DNA of 64,000 nt. Origin: Synchiropus splendidus. Taxonomy: Eukaryota; Chordata; Actinopteri; Syngnathiformes; Callionymidae. Both the position numbers and the translations under genes were made by a program. Location: positions 9,005,501 to 9,069,500 of the forward strand of contig NC_071340.1 in NCBI RefSeq assembly GCF_027744825.2, written 5' to 3'. Shown here one piece after another: positions 34,501 through 45,474 of this stretch. The notes under the pieces were generated by a model. The model saw only the letters and a list, made by a program, of their open reading frames with translations. It ran no database searches and was not told where the DNA came from. Within the stretch, counting starts at the first letter, position 1. Each line of letters begins with the position of its first letter.

Positions 34501-37500
34501 TTTGTGGATTTCAACTACAGACTGACCCAAATACTCACTTCCTCTACTCCACTTGCTGCGATAACATCAGCAGACGCAAAAGCAGCTTACAGCTATTACG
34601 AAAAACAGCAGTTATGTAAAACGATGAAATTCATGAATTCACTGAGGAGAGGTGGTGGACTGAATAAATTGGGCTTCGCTGTTTGTTTGTTGTGACCGCA
34701 GCCACGAACTGGTTACTGAAACATCTTAGCTGCAGTTCCTGTCACACCTGGAACTGAAAAGTGGGAAGCTATTTGCGTGTGAGACCCACAGCATCCACTC
34801 ACCATCACTATTGATAGTGGCTTACATGGACTCAGCAACACTTAAAAATGCATTTTTAAGAGTCTTGAATTGGACAAAACAAAGTGACATACAGTTGTAA
34901 TTTCTGTCTCTAAAACAAGCGAGTGAGATACTGGCACCACATCTACAGGCACATCATCACATCAGCACACAAACATAGAAGCATGTGTACCAGAGCGTGG
35001 ATGACGGGCTCCGCCCCTAAGTCAAGGCAGACCTCACCTTTGCAGATGATCAGATGTTGAGTTGTTGACCTTTACAAAAAGAAAAATGTCATGACAAATC
35101 CTTGCAATGAAAGCGGGAACATGCATGACGGTGAGGTCGCTGTATTTCCTACTCCACTTCCACAAATGCTCTGCCGGATTCCCCCTTCTGGTTGCATGAC
35201 AAAATAATCCTGACCTAATACTGCATTAATTACTCATCCCCAACCTGTGATACCGGAGAGGGGATTCCCCCCAGGACTTGGGATAATAATGGTGGCAGTC
35301 AGGAGACTGGGGTTTTGTACTAAGCACACAAACCATTCTATTTCTAGCACCATCCAGTCCGCCTCCTCCAGAGATGTTGAATCTGTTTTATTCTAGTAAA
35401 AGAGACCGTCAGCAGGAACAGATGAGTCCCCCTACGTGGCAAACGGCTTGGTTAAGCACTGAAACATTTATTCTGTTGGTTTAAAAAAGCGACTTGGCTA
35501 AGTATCAATAAAGGGATCTTCCAGAATGAAAGATGTTTCTGTGCGACATTCATAACTACGTGACAATTTTCCTCTCACATGCGTTGTCTTGTGTGTGAGG
35601 GACAGATTTGTCACTGAATATCTCTATGACTGAGAGAGCATGGCGCCACCGTGCAAACCAGCAGGCAGACAAGTAGCCGGGTCGCACTCAGCATTTCATC
35701 TGGCTGAGCAGAACCTGAGCTCTGTGTTGGGGAGAGTGACACCGGGTCGATGCGTGTGATTCATTAGCTTCTAATGAGTTCATCTGAGCGTTGAGAGACC
35801 CGGACTGGTGGACGTGTTTCACTGTCTCTGCTCCATGACCCAATCCTGTCCACCATTTTATCGATTGATCTCCTTTTAAGTCATGTTTTATTTTTTTTTT
35901 AGACTGAAAATAACATCTCTTTTGAGCTATTTTTCAGAAGCGTCATGTCACCTTTAAACAAGGTATTTTAAGAAGCCGACATGCCACGCAATATTTATCC
36001 CAGTGAGATAAAAAGGACAGAACCATTTGTATAGCATTTGTGCTAAACAGAGTCTTCCTACATCTTAAATGACTGTATGTGAGCACCGCATCTTTGTTCC
36101 ATGGAAACTGGAATCTACAAAAATTTCTGGAAGTGATGGAGTGAATTTTTTAGCACCTCCTGCAACAGCCTTGGATTTCACAAATGTAATACTATCGTAA
36201 AAAGTTACATTTTATTGGTCTATGAATGGCTTACTTTAACTGCCAAACTTTTGAGAGTCTGACGCTCAAATAGTACCTTTAATTTTCCCACTAAAGAAAA
36301 TGTAAAAGGACCCATTTTTGGCCCTTTTCTGTGGAACAGTCCCCTCAAGCACATTTTTCAAAGCACACCATGCTCTGGTAGAAAGGCTGACTGACTGATG
36401 AACTGGAATTTTATCTGTGTTTATATTGTTGTGTGACTTGGAGAAATGTGGTTGCAAAATAAATATTGTTCTGTCCATATTAAAGCATTGGCTGCTCTGT
36501 TCGTAAATGACATTGACACAGATCCAGCCATCAAGAAGTCGCTCCAGCTGTGGACTTCATGGACAGCTGAGACCACTGGGAGCAGCTGATGGGCGGTGTG
36601 GACAGACCCTCTGCCATCCATGAAAGACGTGAGCTCAGAAAGATGCAGTAACATAGGGATGATACCCCATAGCACTGCGCAAAAAAGCTACATATTCTGA
36701 TGAAAGAGAATGTCCCCAGGTGACTACAGAGTGAGGGAGGACAATCTGCCATCTTGGATGTATCAAATGGCCCAATACATAGACAACTGTAAAAGGTCTA
36801 TGAGAATAGAACACTGAGGGGAGGTGCCCAAATGTCATCAGCCACAGCCATGTTGAAACAGACTCGGCTGCTGGAACTATGTCCCTGGTAGCTTCATTCA
36901 GCTGTTTGGGCTCCATCTCGCCATGGTGTCCGCCTTCAATGGGGAAGACAGTTGTGTGCCACCCTTTTAAAAGTGGGTCATCAATTAGGTCTCGGCATTT
37001 GGCTATCGTTGGTTAGTAGGTACATGGTACTGCGAACTATTATGCCTTTCGTGCATATCCTTATGCCATGATTGGCTGGAGCTGGGTCGCTGTCACGTCC
37101 TGTGGGAAGACAATCTTCGTCCAGGCGGACACTAGAAAATGGGTTCTTCTCCCCTGCCACTTGCTACACAATCCTTCCATTTGGGACATGGGAAAGTCAT
37201 AAAGTAAGACAGACCATTGCGAATGAGCTACCATGCCAGAATGAATATATCAATCCAGAGTACGCTCAATTGGCAGGTGGTTTTTGTTGGTGGTTAGATT
37301 GCCGGCATCCTTCAGGCAGATGTCATGGAAAAGGAACTGCGTTGTGATCTGACGCCTTTTCAAGGTTCAGGCAAACGATAGCGTGTCATCGTTGAGGCTA
37401 CTCTTGAAGGTCTGCTGTGAAATGGTTTATAAGGACTTTCGTATTTCAGCCCTTCCCCTTCTGATTCTCCAGGGTGGTCTCAGCTCTTCAATAATGGATT

Positions 37501-38763
37501 AGCTCTTTCCACATCTCAGGACCACATTTTGCCAGTCTTAGCCGCATTATACTGTTCATGATGAGGCATAAACACCTGTAAACCTGGGAGGCCTGTTTGC
37601 CATCTTATAATGATGACGAATATGTGGTATTCATGCATAATATATGTGTGCTTTCCAACTCAAGTACACAATAGCATAGGTTGAGCAGGGAAAGAAAGCT
37701 ACTGGAGACACCATCCTTCCTGCTCCTTTTTCTGGTTGGACAAAATGAATTCACTTGATATAATGAGCAGCTTAGATCTCATAGATTCTTGGGTTTTCGA
37801 TCCTGGATCAATGGACAGCTGAGGGTCGTGGGCCAGCGCTGGTGTCTCATTGTAAACCGTCTCTGTTATGTCACATCAATAGCGCAGCAGGGAGGAGATC
37901 AAACGCTATTGAGCAGCTAACCTAAATTCCTCGAGCTGCTGAAGCTGGAGCTGCATGAGTCGTGATGAAGTCAGCGCAGTAATGCTCCACACTCAGAGCC
38001 CCCCACGTGCGCTCTCTCCAACAGCCATTTTGGCGCTACAGAGAGTGAGAGTGAAGGCTGGGAGTGCAGCGGCAATTGAGATGAATGGTCAAGTGTATGA
38101 GGAAGTGGATTGGGGAGCTGAAGCGCCCCGTGATGCTGCCACTCTTCTCTCTCCATTTCTCTGCTCAAAGTGCCGAGCACACTGTTATTTGTCTCGTAGT
38201 GAAATTAGTAATCGGGCTGCCATCCATCATTGACTGACCTACTATTGATCGCCAGTATTTCATCTCTCCTCAGCCTCATTTTGTTGTTAAGAGAACACCA
38301 AATGTATTCTAGCACTGAATGGAGTGCAGTTCAGCTTTTCCAAAATGTAGAAAAGGGAACACATTTTTGTTGTCCTGAACATTTCCTATCACAGAATGTG
38401 GGGACTGCTTCCTTCCACAGGACCTCAAGGTTCATGCTTGAACGTGGTTCCAAATGAAGGCAACTTGTGAGCAGAGCAGCACATAACACGGCGTTTTCTG
38501 GGTGGACGGGATTATGATATTTATGCACATCATTTCTCTGTGGAGTTTTTGTTTTTTACCAACATTTTAACCATCATTTTCTCATTTGTCATCCATGACA
38601 AAGACCACCAACTTTTTCTGGAATGATTCACAGCTGAATTTGAAGCGGAAACCAAGACCTGTCCAAGTTGGAAATATAAGCATCCACCTTCCAAGGCAAG
38701 GAGTTGAACTTCAGTCATGAAGAAGAATGAAGGACAGACCAAGTGCTGTAAGAGAATTAACTG
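31548..38763. other. gene-free stretch with possible conserved non-coding blocks
   Basis: No gene is recognised. The block 31860-32180 is free of repeats and holds several homeodomain-type sites (GCTAATTAC, CAGCTAATTGG). The block 35190-35310 has CATTAATTACTC and a perfect GGGGATTCCCC (35260-35270). The block 37955-38240 is open for 92 codons on plus and GC-richer than its neighbours. A dispersed repeat copy lies at 32568-32626. A weak resemblance to a fish repeat with ACAAACATTCATCCACACAC occurs at about 33120-33190. Confidence 0.3.
32568..32626 (+). repeat. 55-bp dispersed repeat, copy 3
   Basis: CATAGTGGACTTTTGCCTTC then GTGGATGCCAAAGTCAGCCT and TGTGATGCATG. It aligns along its whole length with the copy at 46896 and more loosely with those at 11836 and 27257. 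Confidence 0.5.
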
Positions 38764-38820
38764 TATGGTGAAGAATGAGCTGAGCCAAGAAGAAAAGCTC
38801 TAGATTTACCATCCAATGTG
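38690..38820 (+). pseudogene. ancient LINE ORF2 remnant
   Basis: ATGGTGAAGAATGAGCTGAG (38764-38783) followed by CCAAGAAGAAAAGCTCTAGA and TTTACC matches, with many changes, the VVKRELSHKTKLSIY-coding part of the LINE at 19.7 kb. Weaker similarity reaches upstream to AAGGAGTTGAACTTCAGT. It lies 140 bp upstream of a much better preserved tail of the same family, so the two are separate insertions or one element with a replaced middle. Confidence 0.45.
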
Positions 38821-38960
38821 CAACAAGGTTCGGGTTGTTCCTAAACAGCCAGAACAGTGGTACAGAAATAAACGTGCCAGGTTTTTCTCAGGAAACCAGG
38901 GGTTTCTCAATATAATGTTTTTCATATAAATAACAACACTGGGTTAAAAGCTCAAAGCGA

Positions 38961-39341
38961 AGTTTCCTCCGCAGGGTGGCTGGACGCACCCTTAGAGATA
39001 GGGTAAGGAGTTCGGCCATCCGGGAGACGCTCGGGGTGGAGCCGCTGCTCCTCCACATCGAGAGGAACCAGCTGAGGTGACTCGGGCATCTGATCTGGAT
39101 GCCCCCTGGACGCCTCCCTGGGGAGGTGTTCTGGGCATGTCCTACTGGGAGGAGACCCCGGGGAAGACCCAGGACTCGCTGGAGAGACTATGTCTCCAGT
39201 CTGGCCTGGGAACGCCTCGGGATCCCCCGGGAGGAGCTGGAGGAGGTTTGTGCGGATCAGGAAGTCTGGGCTTCCTTGCTCCGAATGCTGCCTCCGTGAC
39301 CCGACCCCGGATAAGCGGCAGAAGAAGGTGAAGGTGAAGGT
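38961..39341 (+). pseudogene. LINE ORF2 3' end, 5'-truncated, two nonsense mutations
   Basis: The segment codes for SFLRRVAGRTLRDRVRSS..., LLLHIERNQLR, LGHL, MPPGRLPGEVFWACPTGRRP, WRDYVSSLAWERLGIPREEL and WASLLRMLPP, and ends with the family 3' tail ACCCCGGATAAGCGGCAGAA and short GAAGGT repeats. The Trp codon after NQLR is TGA (39078-39080), and the Arg codon after LPP is TGA (39298-39300, CGA to TGA, a CpG transition). A candidate 10-bp target duplication GGTTAAAAGC lies at 38942-38951 and 39339-39348. It retains the three codons missing from the 19.5-kb copy. Only the last third of ORF2 is present, as expected for a truncated reverse-transcription product. Confidence 0.9.
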
Positions 39342-39348
39342 TAAAAGC

Positions 39349-40394
39349 CATTATCACGTGGAACCAGAGGCAATTCAACCATTTTTCTTTGCTCTTTCAG
39401 TGACCTCAAACAAACCAACATCAATGTTTCAGGGGTGAAGTCTATGACTTCTCTTCAGCAAGACCGCAATATAAACAATCCAGCATGAAGTCTGTAGCTT
39501 TAGAAATAGCCTGACAAAATAAGGTCACGAGCAGACGATTTTCATCACACTGTCGATAACAGAGACGGACACCGCTCCGTTGATGAGACTGCTATTGATC
39601 ACTTGGCCCCAGCCATGGCCAAAACACAGCGCAGGCCACTCGCTTAACACAGTATATTTAATTAGGTCCCGTCGAACCCTTCGATTTTAATTGTGAGTTC
39701 TGTGTAAGTGCTTGACTTGGCCTGCGAGAGAAGCTCCATGGAGCAGACCAGCACGTCAGCGCACATTTATAGCAGAGCTGTGTCAACATTTGACCTGGAT
39801 GCATCTCTGTCATGTACAAATCCCTAATCTCTGACCCCAGAAACAGGACACTTTACCAAGATGCTCCATCATATAATCACGGTGGAACATGCAGCAATCC
39901 CTCTCCACTTTGTCTTAAGCATGTTGGACATGTTTGCACTGATGAATGGAGTGGACATTCTCAGCCTTCTGGCACATCTCTGACCTGCGACCTGGACTGT
40001 CTGCTTCCACACTGAGAATACAGTTTCACTCATCAGAAATGTGTTTGTTGCCTCCATGCCACGTGACCTTGGTCCGTCGAGATTCATTCACTGACATTGC
40101 ACTTAGTCATCCAGCTTTTCTTCTTGTTTAAAAGATGCTCGGTGATCTCTGAACCCTGAGCGGAGGCGACTCTTCCCTTCTCCTGTCTATCAACTTGCAG
40201 CTTCTTTACAATCTCACTGCATCGATCACATCAAGAAAAAACACATTTTGTGGCAACAGAACAGGAAAACAGAGATTTATTATACTACTACTATAACAGC
40301 TCAAATTTCAAGACAGATTTTATGAACATATAAATAGACGGTTTTGGCACGAGGAGAGGAGAGAAAGGGAACAGGTGGGAAGATGAATCCTAGG
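39349..40394. other. gene-free stretch
   Basis: No gene or clear repeat is seen. 39500-39700 is free of low-complexity sequence with an AATTAGG motif, and could be conserved non-coding sequence. Confidence 0.3.
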
Positions 40395-40562
40395 GAAAGG
40401 GAATATCCAGTATCAGACAAAAGAAGAAGAAAACCACGAAGATTCATGGATGTGATGAAGGAGGACTTGAATAGGAGTGTGTGACCAGGGAGGCGAATCA
40501 GCACATGCTAACTTGGAGGAGGAGGACCTGCTGTTGGGAAGTGCCAAAGGACCAAAATGAAG
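40395..40562 (+). pseudogene. LINE ORF2 C-terminal tail remnant (second LINE type)
   Basis: RRRKPRRFMDVMKEDLNRSV-stop is read at about 40422-40484. It matches the last part of a fish LINE ORF2 whose usual form is close to KRGRPKRRFMDVVKEDM. The following DNA, GAGGAGGAGGACCTGCTGTT and GGGAAGTGCCAAAGG, corresponds to the family ending in CGCTGTGGCGACCCC, with many changes. No earlier domain is present. This is the same type of element as the minus-strand piece at about 1.39-1.51 kb, and differs from the RIQAAEMSFLRRVAG-type LINE. Confidence 0.62.
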
Positions 40563-43500
40563 ATATATATACAGCGTGAATTCACATCTACTCACAGCAA
40601 TAGCAGGATTATAAGTAAACATATTTGTTTTGCGTCATGTCTTGTGTCACTTGTGTGCTTCCTATTTTGGCATTTCTCAACATGGGTTGCCACCCAAGTC
40701 AGCCTCCTCCACTTTAATCTACCGTGCACATCTGTCCCAGCCACACCATCTGGTCCTCATTTACCGCGTCCTTGAACCTCAGTGGTTGTCTTCTTCTCAT
40801 CCCTCATTCTGGTACCAAGTCGAACTCTGACTCCTCTCTCCAACATATCAACACTATCTGAGTCTGGGCCTCATAACTTTGTCTTTGCTTGGAGTGGACA
40901 CAAATCTGGGAAGATTTGTGCTTTATAAAAGGTTTTATTACAACCTCCAACATTGTGGGAGAAGGAGTTGATGATTTTGGATTTGGATTTTGAATCTTTT
41001 CTAGGGAATCCGCCTTGAGAAAGATGCAAGAGCTTCACTCTTTGCTTCTGCTGTGTGTTTGCCTTTTTTTTGCTACTAATTTTGCTACTAATCCAGTTCA
41101 AGACAAGATCCTCATTTCATAAATATTTGTGTACATGAATCCACCACTTTATTATATTTACACTCCTGATACAATAAGGGGAAGTATCATGAGTGAAGGA
41201 CTCCTGGCAACTCAGCATGAGCAATGTGAGATGCAAGGTTAGCACGCTGTAACTGACTCAACAGCGTAACTCAAAAGTAACGTAATTATTTCATCATTCG
41301 TGAGGACAAAGCAGCAGGTCATGTGTTGCTGCGGCTTTTGAATTGCTGGTCGTGCAGATCAGAAATTCCTCAACATCAGCAAACAAAACAGCTCTTTCAT
41401 GTCAGGAGGTTTTCAGCTGCAAACACATAATAGGTATGTGGATTCATAACTGAGACATGAACAATATCCTTGGATACTGAAGCACCACATTGATATTTCC
41501 TGCTGCAATTCATCACCGGCTTGTTAGCATAATGTGCCAAACTTCTGCCTGCGCAGCGACCGACCCGCTCCATCACACAACACCATCAGCCCTCCAACAC
41601 TTCTCTGATCATCCGTTGTGCTGCCAGTGCTGGGCTGGGACTTCAATGGACGGTAAACATTCCTGACAAGGCAATGAAGATATATCTTCCTCATCTCTCC
41701 ATGTACCCTTGTGATCGTCCCGGAGTCATCAATAAGAACCCCCCAGTCCGATGGACAGCAACAAAAACTTCCTCTTTCAACACAGCTATATGGGAAAAAA
41801 TCCCATTGAGAAAGTTTTAGAAGAAAATTGTATTTATCTTCATATTTTTTTGTCCTATCCTTGACTGTTATATACATATGTGTTAAATGAATGAAATGTT
41901 TTGTGAACCTGACTTTAAAATTTGACAGAAAGAAAGAGCTCTTTAGAAGAATTCAAAATAAAGGAATAAAGTAAATAACATAAATATAATGTCATAACAA
42001 AGACAGTCTTTAAGTGTCAGGAGAATAATCTTAAAAACAAAAGTTTTTTACTGGATTACACTCAAAAGGTTAATGGTTAACTGAACACAAAAAAAGAAAG
42101 TGGTGGCAGAAAGTTGGAAGAAAAACCTCATCCATTCAATAGTAAAAAAAAAAGTACTCAGAATAGACAAGAACTCTTCCATCTTTGCGTCGCCGAAGTG
42201 ACCATTTAAACCGTCTTCCAAGTCAATGCAGCTAAATTACAAGAAAGAGAAAAGCAGTAATTGAAGACTCAAACCATTAATTTCCCAAGAGAAAGTTTGC
42301 ACTCTGCTCGCAGGGCCGCGGTGACCTTTTGCTGACAGGACTGCGGCGGCGGAGACAGACGCAGCGAACAAATGAGATATTAGAACTCGGCGTGTGAGGA
42401 TGAGGAACAAGACCGACTACATTGACGCATAATCACTGTATCCACAGTCATGTTGCTGTGACTCAGGTCCGTCAGGAACGACTCCTGAAGCGCTTTTATT
42501 ACTGTACATTGAGAGAAGGAAAAATACTTGATGTTTGATGTCGTCGTAATAATCTAGAGGTGTCTAGTTCTTGTTGTTGAGATGTGACAGAGAGAGTCAT
42601 TTTCTGAATGAAAACTTGATCCACTCCACTTTTAAATATGGTAATTTGACTCATACTTCACTGTAGTCAGAGTCAAGGTGGTAAGGGTGGAGATCCCAGT
42701 ACATGTTGGCCCTCGCAAAGGTTAAATAATGAGGCCCCTTCTCAGTCTTGTGCTGCTGCCACCCTGGTCAAATACTCTAAAACAAATGCGGAAAATAGAA
42801 AGTGTCTTCATAAGCTCAGTTGGAACGAGATCAAACAAACAGAAATGACAAAAAAAACAACAAAAGATTGTGCGGCAAAAATAAAAGCAAAGCCCGGGGG
42901 AGTGCAGAGAACACGTCACCTCTGAAAGAAAGACAAAGGCTCCGATATGAAAGAAAGAGATGATGAATAAAACTACAAGTTCAACAGCAGCCGCACGGCT
43001 CGACAGATCAAGGGCCGTAAAGCTGAAATAGTTGACAATAATTGTCTTCTGCACAGAATATGAATATCAGGCTGGTGTCTGTCTGCATTCTGGAGTCGAG
43101 CTTTTATGTGGAATAAGTGTCTGGTGTTTGTTTCGAGGTCATCCAGTCAACATTACGGCAAAGTGATGTAAAAGCTGTCTGAAGAAAATCGTAATCGTAT
43201 ATTTGGTGTGGGTGTCGCTGAGAATCACAACAAAATGGATCACAAAATGTCATATATAAGAAAGCATTGAAGTAAAAATGGCATGTTGAAATATGGCAAC
43301 ATTATACCTCTAGTTTCTAAATAGAGTTTAACTGGATGCAATTTCTGAGTCTGAATGCTTGGTGACGCGGACATGTGGCTCTTATGTTTATGTTTGTCAG
43401 TGTGAACTTTGGGTATTGGTATTGTTATCTTTGGATGCTGCATTTTTTTAGAGTGAATTTCTGATCTGTTTGGATATTTCTGATACTTCCCCACGGAGGA

Positions 43501-44751
43501 AAATGGGAGGCGAATGAATATCAGTGCTGAAAATTTGAGGGCACTTCAAATTCAAACTCTGATTTCAATGCTGAAAAAAGTCAGTGTTGGATTTCATATT
43601 CAAAATTCAAACCCGACTTTGGTTACCCATTTGTGAGTCTCACGCAAATTCTGATTGTGTTGCAGGTTTTCTGAGCACATCATACGAAGGGGAACAAGTG
43701 TATAAAACAGGAGAAAATCATTTTTCTGTGCAGCGAATGAATACAAACAAATGTTTAGCTTACATTTTCTGCTTGGGCCCACTTGATTCCGCGCTCAAAA
43801 TCTGACTTTTTGACCATTCTTATGTTGTTTGAGGCTGATTTGATGGCAAACTACATGAGTTGGCACAGATTATTGATTCTTTGCCAACAGTGGAGAAGCG
43901 CTGCTACGATTTAAACTGTGAATGGTGTTTCTAGGTGAAAATACGGAGGAGCTGTAAATTGCAGAAATTGTGTGTATTTGCTCCTGCCTTTCATAGTCAA
44001 TGGGAAAATTTTGTCGCATGTTTTGGTGTCGACACAACAAAAACTGCAGGAGGAGCAGCGAAGCAGAAAATGTGGCGGAATAAGATAATATAAGATCACA
44101 GCGAACAAGTGTGAATGCTCTATTACTCTATAATATGACTTATATAAAATAGTCTCACAATGACTCAGGAGCAGAGGAACACTGACCTATTCTTTCGATC
44201 TACACACTGCAGGACTTGAGCTAACAACATCAACAACAACAATGCTAGGAAAGCTTTGCCAGCATTGTTCCTCTCTGCCGTTCTGTTGGAGGAGACGCAG
44301 TATAAAGCTTCCTGCTCAAGGCTGCTTCTGTACTAGCAGGGACCGGAAAAATCAGAATGCTTCCAGCCGACCTGCAGTCCTGCATTAATTATAAGAGAGA
44401 GGATGTGAGGATCAGTGCAGTAATCTCATAACATACATCCCCAACCCACTCAGAGAGCAAATTAGTAGCAGGCCCAGCAGTGACTAATGGCTAACACCTA
44501 CCTGAGTTACCCAAATATCACAGTCGGCGCGTCAGTTGGAAAGGACCGGGGTATGCTCACTACAAATAGTGTTGGTTGTAATCATGAGCAGTATTAAAGA
44601 GAAATACTGTTTTATTGTAGCTATATTTTTTATTATCTAACCAATTTTGGGGGATTAATAAACACTGACAAAAAAGATAGATTTGGTCTTGACATTGATT
44701 AATTTTACGTTATTGAATTGGAACAAGTTTCCAAAGTATGTCTGAGCCGTG
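40563..44751. other. gene-free stretch
   Basis: No gene is recognised. A small CpG-rich patch lies at 42310-42400 (GGCCGCGG, CGGCGGCGGAG). 44360-44480 is repeat-free with GCATTAATTATAAG. Pyrimidine-rich sequence at 40680-40830 is reminiscent of fish repeats but not assignable. Confidence 0.3.
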
Positions 44752-44849
44752 AAAATAAAAATAAAAATAAAAATAAAAATAAAAATAAAAATAAAAATAA
44801 AAATAAAAATAAAAATAAAAATAAAAATAAAAATAAAAATAAAAATAAA
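44752..44849. repeat. AAAAAT hexanucleotide microsatellite, about 16 units
   Basis: An uninterrupted AAAAAT array of about 98 bp. The Lys-Asn (plus) and Phe-Leu (minus) open frames across it are artefacts of a 6-bp period without stops. Confidence 0.95.
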
Positions 44850-44966
44850 TCAATGTTTATTGGATTTATTGAGTGTCCTTTATCGCATTTGAGGCTTTGA
44901 ACTACAATTCCCATTTGTATTTCCACTTATTTATTGATCTACTTTAGTGACCTTTGAAAACGCATA

Positions 44967-45472
44967 CAGTGGTACCTCGGTTCTCGACCACAGGAGTGAA
45001 TGTAGAGTGTCTGCTGCAGGTGCGCTGTTGGTCTATGTGAGGAGGGGTTGCTGAGTGAGTGACGTCTCTCCAGAAGTGAAGAGGTGCCCGGTGCGTGTCC
45101 AGCTCTGAATGTGCGCTTCTGTGCAGTTTGGCTGTGACAACGTCATAAACCAAGTAACGCTCTGTCCCAGACTCGCCTCATCCCTGTCCCAGCTCCAACA
45201 GGACATCAAACCCTGGAGTGAGCGCTCCAGCCTCGGAGGTGTGGAGAGCGAGCACCTCCCCTGTGACTCTACCACGGTCCATGTACACAATAACAAAGCG
45301 CGTCTTGGGTCAGCTGATCGGTCCGCGCACTTTATGTTTTTTTCCGGCTTTTTTTCAGGTGCGTTCGAGTTCTGGATTTTCGTTCGAAATCCGAAGCAAA
45401 AAAATCTTGAAATTTTTGTTCGAACTTTGATTTGTTCGAATTCCGAGATGTTCGAAAACTGCGGTACCACTA
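44967..45472 (+). mobile_element. Tigger-like TA-inserting MITE, copy 3 (506 bp, two internal deletions)
   Basis: Starts CAGTGGTACCTCGGTTCTCG and ends GCGGTACCACTA, with TA at 44965-44966 and 45473-45474. Compared with copy 1 it lacks roughly 100 bp just inside the left end (the join is CCACA to GGAGTGAATG) and roughly 100 bp in the middle (the join is CGGTCCA to TGTACACAATAAC). The last base of the right end is A, not G. The long minus-strand open frame through it (45551 to 45033) arises from these joins and is not a gene. Confidence 0.9.
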
Positions 45473-45474
45473 TA

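Noticed and set aside
44705..44926. Open frames of Lys-Asn or Phe-Leu repeats
   Set aside because: They are produced by the AAAAAT microsatellite, whose 6-bp period contains no stop in these frames.
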